DNA of 64,000 nucleotides, taken from Scleroderma bovista (Eukaryota > Basidiomycota > Agaricomycetes > Boletales > Sclerodermataceae). Every line of letters begins with the position of its first letter. Within the stretch, counting starts at the first letter, position 1. The notes beneath the pieces were generated by a model. That model saw only the letters and a list, made by a program, of their open reading frames with translations. It had not been told where the DNA came from and did no database searches. Positions 22,140-30,790 of this stretch are shown in pieces. The stretch is from contig JAYMGJ010000044.1 in assembly GCA_037178675.1 (NCBI GenBank), positions 1 to 64,000 of the forward strand, given 5' to 3'. The position numbers were made by a program, and so were the translations under genes.

Positions 22140-23461
22140 ATGCCTCTTGTTCCTCAACCACCACCTTCCCCCATGGGAAAGTCACCCCCCCAGCCCAAAC
22201 ACCAATGTTCCACATCATCCCCATGCTCGATCCTCCTCTCTGAGGTGGGAAAGAGATTTCACTCCTTCCCCAAGGGCACATTCAAGGCCCACTTTGCCCC
22301 CCCTGCTGTACCCTGCTCAGTACTCAGCTATGTTGCTTCACATCTGCCTTGCTGGTCCTGGACCACCAAGGCTGGCCCCAATGGGGGCAAAACCTTCTCT
22401 GTCCCCACTGTTCTGACCTCCTGTGGGAAGGACAGTCCCAAGGCAATCCAATGGATTGTCTCCATTCTCCATTCTTTCAAGTCCCAGCTGGCCCCTCAGG
22501 CCCTTGATCCGACATCAGGTTGGGTTCTGCCCACCTACATCAAAATCTATCAGAATAACATGCTGCTGCACCTCCATGCCCAGCAGGCTCACCCCCAGGC
22601 TCACCCCCAGGCTCCCCTCCCCCCCCCCCCCCTCAAACCCAAATGGTGTAGAGACTGTCCTGTCTCTAGGTGTGTAGAGTTGCTGATAGTAGTACTGACA
22701 CTGGACTCTCTACCTTAGCTTATGTAGGCTTGTACTAGCTTACTAAGCAATCTCCCTCTTTCCTCTGTATATGTTTGAGCTCAGTCCTGGAGTGACTGAA
22801 CACCACTACTCTCCCTGTTTCCTCTAGTCTCCCCAGTCCCTGGGAGCTCTTTCCAGACCTCCAGAAGCCCCTGGGTCGAATGCACCTCATCTGAGGGAGC
22901 AGCCACCCAAACACTTTGTTGTCTTTTCAATGGCCTACCCAGCCAGCTGCGCCCCCTCCCCTCTCTACCCTCACTGACCTCATGGCGGAGCTCCATAAGG
23001 AAGTTGTGGCACTCCAGTGCAAATTCAATGCCTTCCGTGCCCTACACAAGGCCTCCCTTGATCCCCCCCTCTCTCCCCGCACTGCCCCTACAGTGGTGCC
23101 AGCCTATCCCCCCCACTCCCCCTCATCTGCTTTATCCATGTCCATTGCCCAGGAGGGCATTACCCATCCCAATCACAGGTGGCTGCAGTCTGTCCTTGAT
23201 CAGGCTCACTGCCCCCCTTTCATCTGACACATCGACTCCTCAATGGTCCCCTACTACCCCTTTGATCTCCCAGAGGACTGCCAACAGGCTGTTGAGGTCA
23301 TCTACCAGGTAGACATGCCCCGTTTTGTGAGTTTTGACTCCAATGGCGACCTCTACATTGCCATACGGGCCCACCCTGAGATAGTCGTTGCGGCCATGGT
23401 CGCCCCCCCAGGAGCCCCCCTGCCCCCTGCTCCCCATGCCAGAGAGCTTGTCTGCTCATAG
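22140..23461 (+). pseudogene. Unknown proline-rich gene split by a solo-LTR-like insertion
   Basis: ATG at 22140 opens 169 codons (MPLVPQPPPSPMGKSPPQPK, later CSVLSYVASHLPCWSW and GWVLPTYIKIYQNN). These end exactly at the insertion point 22646. After the 283-base insertion and its duplicated ATGG the same frame resumes at 22934 with PTQPAAPPPLSTLTDLMAEL and KEVVALQCKFNAF. A TGA at 23225-23227 interrupts it, and the frame goes on with VPYYPFDLPEDCQQAVEVIY to a stop at 23459-23461. Three proline-rich segments separate more ordered parts. I do not recognise the family. It may be a passenger gene of the KDZ-type element or a piece of another retroelement (gag-like). No catalytic motif is visible. 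Confidence 0.6.
22647..22929 (+). mobile_element. Solo-LTR-like insertion, 283 bases, target duplication ATGG
   Basis: It starts TGTAGAGACTGTCCTGTCTC and ends TTGTCTTTTCA, flanked by ATGG at 22643-22646 and 22930-22933. It is the same family as 15475-15748 in the opposite orientation (shared blocks TGAGCTCAGTC, CCAGACCTCCAGAAG, GGGTCGAATGCACCTCATCT, GCAGCCACCCAAACAC). It interrupts an open reading frame, so it inserted after that gene was in place. Confidence 0.85.
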
Positions 23462-24320
23462 TACCCCCCCCCCACCCCCTCCGCTCCCCCTCTCTCCTAT
23501 CTCCCCCCTATCACCCCCTCAGCTACATAGTGTGCATTTTCAGGCAGCCTAGGCTGCCCAGCCCTGCCTGTACCTGCCAGTTGGGTGGTTATGTGGGCAT
23601 GTGGTCAGATCCTTCAGACTCATTGTTTGGTAGTTTGATGTGTAGCCAGTAGAGTGCAATATGGGTGTTATCACCCGATGCACTATAATGAAAAAAAAAA
23701 GTACTGGTGAGAGTGTGTGGAGTAAAATGCACATGAATACAAAATATGGCATCATTATTCAATAGCTGGACTTTGACAAAACATCCATTGGTGAGCATCT
23801 ATTATTGTTGTCCTTTATGTCTGTAGAAAACACAACCTGTATTTTATGCCCACATATCCATGATATGATACAAAGCAACTATTTTCAATATTTAGGATGG
23901 ACTATCCCACCAGCATTGTGAGTGACATGAAAGCAGGCAGAGGTGGGTGGAGGTGTTTAGAGTGACTCAGTTCTTGACATATCACTACATAAAAATGAAA
24001 CATTCATCACAGCCTGGTACAATGGGACATTTCATTGGTATTTTTATGTGCAAGTGGGATGTCCCATTGCAGCCTCAAGGCTATCATGGGACATCCCATT
24101 GGTATTTTTATGTGCAAGTGGGATGTCCCATTGTAGCCTCAAGGCTATCAGCAGACATCTATTGCAATGATTTCTCAATGACTCTCGTCACTGTCATCAT
24201 AGTTTTTTATCCCTCATCACCATCCCCTCTCATCATGGTCATCAGTCATTTTTCACACCTCATGTGTCATGCCAACTGAACCTTTCCTGCTCAACCATGA
24301 TGGCAAGCTTCCATGCACAT
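23462..24320. repeat. Repeat debris with GGGATGTCCCAT palindromes
   Basis: The segment 24055-24140 has two near-identical units (GTGGGATGTCCCATTG.AGCC, TCAAGGCTATCA) related to 21640-21925. No gene is seen in the rest. Confidence 0.6.
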
Positions 24321-25420
24321 CAAAGTGTAGTGTGCCCATTTTTGGAGGCAACCAGACCCCAACTGGTTGCAGAAATTTCAATATTTCTCAGACCACAACC
24401 AAACCAATCACACCCAGTTTTTAATTAGGGGGTCTGCAAGCAATTTTAGCCATGCAAATTGAGACTACCTGATTTGCCCAAAATAAGGGGTCTGAAATTG
24501 ATCTGCACAGAAAAGGAGGTTCACAACCAATTTTCAGCACACAGATCAAGATCCCCTTTTTTGCACAAAACAGGGGATCTGTCAAGTCTGGGTCTACTCC
24601 AGTATGGGGTCTGGTCAAGTCCAGATGAAAACAGATGAGAGATGAGGTCAGAGGTTTGGGAAGAGGTTAGCCTGGGCCAGAGTTGCAACTGATTGGATTC
24701 AATGACAAGGACAACAAGTGTTGATCCCTTGTGTAGGTTCTGATCAGATGGAGATGGACAAGGAGCAGGAGTAGTAACTTAGATGATTTCAGATTGGAGA
24801 GTACAGGATTAACTACAGAGTACTTATACAGTAAGAACTAGGGACAAGTATATATGGTGACAAGTAAACACCCTGAAGAGCAGACAAGGGATAACCAGAG
24901 AAAGTACTAGGTCAGGTCTGATGAAAATAAAGTCAGGTCCAGGTAAAATAAACCAGGTCTGGTGAAAATGATACAAGGCATAGGATATAACAAGATGTGG
25001 AGAACTTGAAGCAAAGCAGGGTTGACAGGGAAGTGTAGTAAGGACTGAATAGAGACTAGCCCAAGGGTCATACTTAACAGAGGTGTATCTGCATGACCAT
25101 GACCAGAGTAAGTTGCAAACGACCAGAGTTGAGCTGGAGAGCTGTGATGCAACTGGAGTAACTGGATAAGATATAGAGTTGGACATGGTCATAACAGGGT
25201 CTGCAACCAATTTTAAGCATGCAAACCAAGAACCCCTGATTTGTGCAAAAACAGAGGTACTTGATCTTCATGTAGCCCTGCAACTAGTTTTATATTTTCC
25301 CACAAGCTCATGCAATCACAACTAGACCAATCACCCAACCCCCAGGTCCAGCAACTGCAGTCTGGTTCAGTTGCTGGTCTTTTTGCAGTCCTAGGACCAG
25401 GCTTTTATTGCTGTTTGAAA
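24320..25420. repeat. Degenerate relative of the hAT-like element at 26801-27190
   Basis: The left part (TTTTTGGAGGCAACCAGAC near 24338; CCACAACCAAACCAATC) and right part (TCTTTTTGCAGTCCTAGGAC near 25378) match the two ends of the 390-base element. Internal CAAG.CCCCTGATTTG.GCAAA blocks recur at about 24460, 24555 and 25235. It looks like a longer, eroded copy; clean ends and a target duplication were not found. No gene. Confidence 0.5.
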
Positions 25421-25695
25421 AATGGTCAGCAGTCAGGCATTTCTGAGCAAAAGTGTGATTCAGAAATATGGTAAACTTGTGCAAGTGATATCTTGCTGAA
25501 AACACTAGATATCAGGCTAAATCTTGCAGTAATAGAATCATACTTTCAGCTGCTAGGGTGCCCCATACTAGATATTTTTCAATTCAGACCATTCTTTCAT
25601 ATTGTCATTCTTGAGCAGCCTTGTAAGGACTGTGCACCCATTATAAAATTACAGAGTAACTTCAACTGGCCCAAAACTATCTAAGGATGCAAGGA

Positions 25696-25847
25696 ATAAT
25701 ATATAGAGGGGTGCCCACACTATCAGGAGGTGGGTGGATTTGTGTAGTAATGTAGTGGCTTGCTTAGAGTTCAAGTGCAAGTGGCAGGGCCAAGTCTGTT
25801 GGTACAAACCCACCTCCTGATTGTGCAAGCACCCCTCTATATATTAT
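25696..25847. mobile_element. Small inverted-repeat element (MITE), about 152 bases
   Basis: The ends are inverted copies: ATAATATATAGAGGGGTGCC on the left, and the reverse of GCACCCCTCTATATATTAT on the right. The arms extend inward to CAGGAGGTGGGT, about 40 paired bases each, around a centre of about 70 bases. The TA-rich ends make the exact edge and duplication uncertain. Confidence 0.75.
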
Positions 25848-26800
25848 CACCTTGTTTAACAAGGTCACTCCTGGAGTATTAGGTTGTGTGCAATACAGTA
25901 GTGTTCTCAACAAGTGGTTTGGTCAACATTCAACATCCACTTCTGTTGCAAATGGGAGCATCTCATGCATGTCTGTATATTAGGCTCACCAGGTCTTCCA
26001 CCTGAAACAGGTTTACCAGTGAGTTTATGGAATCCACACACCCCATCACAAGATAGATAGCATGGAACACCATTTTTCCTCAGACCAGCCATCTAACAGG
26101 GTGTCCAATTCAGCATTTTTGTAGAAATAAACTAGCCAGTTTCTCCACATTATTATTGCTTGTCCAAAAAAAAAACCAAGTGCAAAAGGGAGGAGCAACT
26201 TGTAGAACATTACAATCTTCATCACTGCTCATGCTTGGATAACTGTCTTTTGGATAGCTTTGACATGGTATGTCAGCAGTGTGGACAAAAATTATACATT
26301 TGTGCAGCCTCCTGACATAATCACAAGATGTCCCAAAATTTGCAAAGTCCACATCTATACATATACACCAAGGTGGATGCACATCCAGATCCAGAATGTA
26401 GAACCTTATCCCTCAACTGTGATTTGGTAGGGAGCCAGCTGCATCTTCTCACATTCCAACACCCAAAAGGTGCTGTCAATGTTTGGCCAATGTCATTCTC
26501 TCCTACTATAGCTACATTATACCTGTCCATAGGTAGAGCACTTGTAACAACTAAATAGATGGTGGTGATTGTGCTATTCACAGAAGTGTCATGTAATATT
26601 CAAGAAGTAATCATGCTCACTTTTATACCCCATATTGTTTTGTCCATCACCCCAGTACTAAGGAAGAAGAAGGTAAAAGTCACCAGACTAGAGAAGCAAA
26701 TAAAGCATGAAGATGGTTTTGCAATATCACAGAACCCATTTGCAGCAAGGGAATGTGCAGTGTGGAAAGAAAATACAAAACAATCTGGAGTAAGCAGGAA
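25848..26800. other. Interior of the KDZ-type element, no gene I can support
   Basis: Minus-strand frames at 25907-26581 are open in three overlapping phases (for example MDRYNVAIVGENDIGQTLTA, and a cysteine-rich frame with FGTSCDYVRRLHKC). They could be exons of a second gene of the element, but I could not link them through splice sites or to a family. Confidence 0.35.
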
Positions 26801-27190
26801 TAGTGTTTAAAAGTCTGGTCCTAGGACTGCAAAAAGCCTGGCAACTGAATTGGACTGGTACCAGAAATCTGTTGCAAACCAGTCACAGCCAGGGCTATTG
26901 GTTGGTGACTAACTAGTACACATAATACATAAATCTAGTAAAAAACAAAGACCAAGGACCCCTGTTTTGCATGCTTAAAATTGATTTTAGATCCCCTTTT
27001 GTGCACAAATCAAGAGAGTACTTCATTTGTGCAAGAAACCGGTTGCAACTGCCCTATGCAACCACATGCAACCAGTTGCTATTGGTTCAGTTGTGGTCCA
27101 AGCAAGATCTGAAATAACTAGTCATAGTCTGGTTGCCTCCAAAAAGAGAAAGAGGCAATAGACCAGACTGGACTGGACTTTAAAACACTA
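26801..27190. mobile_element. hAT-like non-autonomous element, 390 bases, target duplication AGCAGGAA
   Basis: Terminal inverted repeats are TAGTGTTTAAAAGTCTGGTC (left) and TAGTGTTTTAAAGTCCAGTC (right, reverse complement). The perfect 8-bp repeat AGCAGGAA flanks it (26793-26800 and 27191-27198). TAGTG-type ends and 8-bp duplications are hallmarks of the hAT superfamily. It sits inside the right terminal repeat of the KDZ-type element: the sequence outside it, with one duplication removed, lines up with the uninterrupted left repeat. Confidence 0.92.
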
Positions 27191-27489
27191 AGCAGGAATG
27201 AAAAAAAACTGTATGAGGACCCCTGACACCACAAGCAAGCATGGGCCATCCCATATGGCATGGACCAGCCCTGGGATGGGATTATAAAAACAATGGCCCA
27301 TCCCAGGAGGGAAGCAGACCTTCCCTGGGATGACCATGGTTTTATAGGCTATTTGGCTGAATTGCGATACTAAACTATTCAGGCTAAATGCTTATCAAAA
27401 GTGGTTACCTGAAGTGGGTGCATGGTCTGTGTGTAGATAAGTATTATTCTTGCCTATTTCACCATATTCCCATATGTAGAAGGTGCAGC

Positions 27490-27625
27490 CAGGGAAATTT
27501 TGAGGGAAAGATAATCCATTATAATCACCAAAGGGGGGTTGACAATGTATTATAATCCCATATCTATCATTATCAACCCCCCTTTGATGATTATAATAGA
27601 TTATCTTTCCCTCAAAATTTCCCTG
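27490..27625. mobile_element. 136-base inverted-repeat MITE inside the LTR
   Basis: The two arms of about 58 bases (CAGGGAAATTTTGAGGGAAA and on to AAAGGGGGGTTGA) are inverted copies with about five mismatches, so the element is almost a full palindrome with a 20-base loop. The intact LTR at 3058-3470 reads straight through this point (GGAAACTGCACC in its own sense), proving an insertion. The target duplication is imperfect (TGCAG on one side, TGCTCAG on the other). CAGGG ends would fit a hAT-type element. Confidence 0.85.
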
Positions 27626-27720
27626 ATGCTCAGTTTCCATAAACATAGTTATCTGGAAACATGCCTTGTAATGTGCATCAGCATGTGTTATACACATGCC
27701 TTGCATGTGATAGTTCCAGC

Positions 27721-28620
27721 TAGTGTTTTAAGGTCCGGTCCAGTTGTCAGAATATACTATGGCCGCTATGTGGCAAACTTACAAGACTGATTACATTTAT
27801 TAGTTTTGATATATTAGCCCTACCTACAAGATAAATAGTTCGTAGTCGTACTGTGTATATTCATCGTGTTTGGACCTGGTTCACACCCATCCACCCATCG
27901 TGGTCACCCCGATCGACTCAGCGCGCGAATTCTAACACCAGTCTGGTCTTTTGACCTAAATTTGGTTGGACTAGGACCACATTGGTCCTAGAAAATCTTG
28001 ATTTTGAAAAAGACTGGACTGGACCACCAAGGACCGGTCCTTTTGGGAACCGGTCCGAAACTGATGAAGACCGGTTTATGTTAGTATTTTATGCAAAGAT
28101 GGCACCCCCTGTTTTGCACAAATCATGAGGGTTGCTGTTTTGCGTGTTTTTGACATTTAAATAGCAGGATTATCAACAATTAACTGTCAAAAAAAAACAT
28201 AAACATGATCAACCCTGTGGAATTCCTAGTATTTGATATGCAAAGATGGCACCTGTGTTTTGTGCAAATTGTGGGGGTAGCTGTTTTGCACGTTTTTGAC
28301 ATTTAAATAGAAGGATTATTCTCAATACTTTCATTTAACTGACAAAAAACAACATAAAAATGGGCAACCATGTTGAACTCATAGTATTTTATATGAAAAG
28401 ATGGCACCCCTGTTTTGTGCAAAATGGGGGTGTGGCTGTTTTGCACATTTTTGACATTTAAAATGGCTGAATTATTCAAAATGTTTTCATTTAACTGTAA
28501 AAATTATTCCACCTCAGATATGCCAAAAAGACCGGTCCCCAGCCCAAAATGTCAGGACCAGGACCGATGCTGTATGATTTTGGGCAGGACCAGGACCGTG
28601 GACCGGTCCTTCAAACACTA
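27721..28620. mobile_element. hAT-like non-autonomous element, exactly 900 bases, target duplication GTTCCAGC
   Basis: Terminal inverted repeats TAGTGTTTTAAGGTCCGGTC (left) and TAGTGTTTGAAGGACCGGTC (right, reverse complement) are flanked by the perfect 8-bp repeat GTTCCAGC (27713-27720 and 28621-28628). GGACCGGTCC palindromes are repeated near both ends. The interior holds three tandem repeats of about 150 bases and no transposase. Confidence 0.93.
28085..28510. repeat. Three tandem repeats of about 150 bases inside the 900-base element
   Basis: ATG.AAAGATGGCACC begins at 28091, 28238 and 28393 (spacings 147 and 155). Each unit continues TGTTTTG.GCA, GTTTTTGACATTTAAA and TTTCATTTAACTG. Confidence 0.9.
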
Positions 28621-28731
28621 GTTCCAGCTACTTTGTGGAGCCAGTCATGTGATGTACTCCAAATCACATGTAACTGTGATCTCTGGAATCTCCAAGATAA
28701 GATAAGATAAGATCATGCTTTCTTGTCAACA

Positions 28732-29060
28732 TGATGGTCTGGAATGGCTTGACTGACTTATCTGACTTATCCATCTTAACTATCTGATTCCAGACAATCC
28801 AGATGCTGTAAGAGAGTTAAGACCAATTGTCACCTTGCTGATGAGTGCTTTGGCCAGTGCTGGCTAGTCCCACTTTTACAAGGGTCAGTGACTGAATTAT
28901 GTGGCTGACTTCTATTTGTCAGATTTGTCTGGTCATGCCAGCACCTCCCCAATCTCCTGATGACTGTACTATTATAATGCGCAACTTGTAGCACCTTTCA
29001 GCGTCGCGCCAACACATGTACATGTACACACAAAGACACAGAAAGACAAACTGGACACGC
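28732..29060. other. Boundary between transposon-rich and gene-rich DNA
   Basis: The part 28905-28965 matches 5872-5940 inverted, so repeat sequence reaches to about 28970. No gene. From about 28980 the sequence becomes typical exon/intron DNA (3' end of the ubiquilin gene). Confidence 0.55.
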
Positions 29061-30690
29061 CTACAGCCCTCCTCCGTTTAGGATGTACTCTATCGCGGCG
29101 TGCACGTTTCCACCTGTAGCCAACAGCGCTCTCACATTCTGCGATGCGTTTGTAAAGCCCATGTCTTGCAGTTGCTAAATGTATGCAGGCAGAGATCAAT
29201 GAGCATATACATGGAACGGACAGGCGAAGCGAACGGAATCTACGTACTTGGAGCTGGAGCTGGAACCTCTCTTCAGGTGGCCGCGTATCTGCTGGAGTCG
29301 CCGTGGCACCGGCACCGGCACCAAATGGAAGTCCGCCCAATCCTCCCTGCGAACCGAACATCGTCTGCATCTGCTGGAGAAGCGCAGGGTCAAAGAGCGA
29401 GGAAGGGGGAAGACCAGCGCCACCTAATGGTGACATCGGCGCTGCATTACCCGCGCCACCTGTCGGTGATGGTCCGGTCTGGTTCTGAGGTGACTGTTGC
29501 TGCTGCTGTCCAGGGGTTGTGGATGTTGGCGCTGTCGTTGTGCCAGTCGAGGGCACGCCAGGTGCGGGGAATGAGTTGGCAGCGGCGCCTCCGAGTGCCC
29601 CGAGTCCTCCGAATGGGTTGTTGAATGGACCACCGCCTCCTCGCTCGCCAAGCATAGAGGACATCTGCAATACAGTCCGGAGCGACTCTGGGTTCGACCT
29701 GAAGATGCAGGGACGTATGAACGTAAGTGTTAGCGTGTACGCGCGATAAAAGAGGTGCTGACATCATTTGTCTGAACTGTTCGCTCTGGAAGACTTCTCT
29801 GACTTGGGGTGCGATCGGCGCAAGGTGAGGATTTGACGCGATGATTTGGTCAAGGATGGCAGGATTCGACATGAGACTGGACATTTGCTGAAGGAACTGT
29901 GGCGAGTTCATCATGGTTTGCATCTACATCACGAATGTATGCGCGATAAGGGGCACGTATGAGTCCATTGTCGCAGTGCTCGGTGACCCGAGCAGGGGAT
30001 ATAGATAAGCACGCACCATGTTAGGATCGTTTGGGTTGACACCCATGTCCGTAAACGGGTTGAATCCTGCAAGCGCACCGAATCCGAGATGGCTGTTGAG
30101 CTGCGTAAGCGGATCGTGTGGGTTCTGACCCGCTTGCATCGACGGAAGAGATTGTTGTTGGATTTGCGGCGCGGCTGTGGTGGATGGGGTGGATGACCCT
30201 GCAGACCGCGCAACGCCCTTGACCATGTGGATGGTGTGCGATGATTGGATCTTGTATACTGATATCAAGTCTTCATCCTATACGCATAGTAAAAAAAAGG
30301 GTGTGATTATGTATGCACGATAGAAGAGAGTGGGTGAGGACCTTCAGGACTCGCCCTATAGGACAGGTCAGCGGGCCATGAAATTATAGGGAAGGGTTGT
30401 GAGGCGAGGAGGGGTAGTAACACACCTGAGTAGATCAGCCTCTGTCTGTCAGCTTCGACATCTGACTTGGCGGCGATGGCCTGCTTAAGATCGCGAACGG
30501 TCTTTTCTGTGCTGATCGTGATCTGAAGCTTGAGATCGCCTGGACCTGTACCAGATGGGGGACGTGGAGCGTGGATTGTGTAGCGAAGAAGAGCAAAGTA
30601 AATAATGTTGGCTTAGTCCTCGCTGTATGAAGAGCCGAGCTCACCTCTGACGTTGATCTGAATTTCTGAGGGCTGTTGTGTGTCTGACAT
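29061..30690 (-). CDS. DSK2: Ubiquilin / Dsk2-type ubiquitin shuttle protein
   Basis: The start is ATG at 30688-30690 (MSDTQQPSEIQINVR), then a GT..AG intron. The ubiquitin-like domain follows over about residues 10-80: GDLKLQITISTEKTVRDLKQ, RLIYSGRVLKDEDL and IQSSHTIHMVKG. A Q/P-rich linker leads to an STI1-type region (MQTMMNSPQFLQQMSSLM, SNPAILDQIIASNPHLAP and FRQMMSNPESLR). After a G/P/T-rich low-complexity stretch the C-terminal UBA domain reads QLQDMGFTNASQNVRALLAT and GGNVHAAIEYILNGGGL, ending at TAG (29061-29063). About 390 residues in some seven exons. Proteins with UBL-STI1-UBA carry ubiquitylated clients to the proteasome. One donor (AAG|GTCCTCACC near 30346) is weak but keeps the frame. 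It is divergent from the hydrolase gene. Confidence 0.93.
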
Positions 30691-30790
30691 GGCAGCGTCG
30701 AAAGAGATGACGATGGCAAACAAGGGTGCGATGACAAAAACACCAGCATCTTATCGCTTCACTCCACTTATAGCACCCGATTGCACCGTC
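30691..30790. promoter_or_regulatory. Compact bidirectional promoter between Dsk2 and hydrolase genes
   Basis: Only 100 bases separate the two divergent start codons, so both 5' leaders and the core promoters must overlap this space or the neighbouring genes. No TATA-like box is evident on either strand. Confidence 0.55.

Larger units (their letters stand above)
20439..27416. mobile_element. KDZ-type DNA transposon, 7.0 kb, inserted in an LTR (target duplication GGTGCAT)
   Basis: Terminal inverted repeats start CACTTCAGGTAACCACTTTT at 20439 (plus) and at 27416 (minus). They stay recognisable for about 300 bases; the right one is split by a 390-base hAT-like insertion. The 7-bp direct repeat GGTGCAT flanks it exactly (20432-20438 and 27417-27423), and removing the element with one repeat restores the LTR sequence. 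Just inside the left end lies a KDZ-type transposase C-terminus (20703-21440). I infer that this is a deleted KDZ (Kyakuja-Dileera-Zisupton) element, since the N-terminal catalytic part of the transposase is absent. Its interior holds a captured or inserted unknown gene, a solo-LTR-like insertion and several small repeats. Confidence 0.78.
20392..28731 (-). repeat. Antisense copia-type LTR split by three nested insertions
   Basis: On the minus strand an LTR related to 3058-3470 starts TGTTGACAAGAAAGCATG at 28731. It is interrupted at 28620-27721 (hAT-like element), 27625-27490 (inverted-repeat MITE) and 27416-20439 (KDZ-type element), and continues at 20438-20392 with the reverse of ACCTGTGGTGCAT, TATATAC and CTACAGAG. 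Joining the pieces gives the same order as the intact LTR: GGAGATTCCAGAGATCACAG, CACATGCAAGGCATGT, ACATATGGGAATATGG, CACAGGTATATATAC. The inner part of its retrotransposon is not present beside it. Confidence 0.85.

Noticed and set aside
25907..26581. Cysteine-rich minus-strand protein inside the KDZ-type element
   Set aside because: Three phases are open in turn, but I could not connect them with credible introns or any family; left as unresolved sequence.
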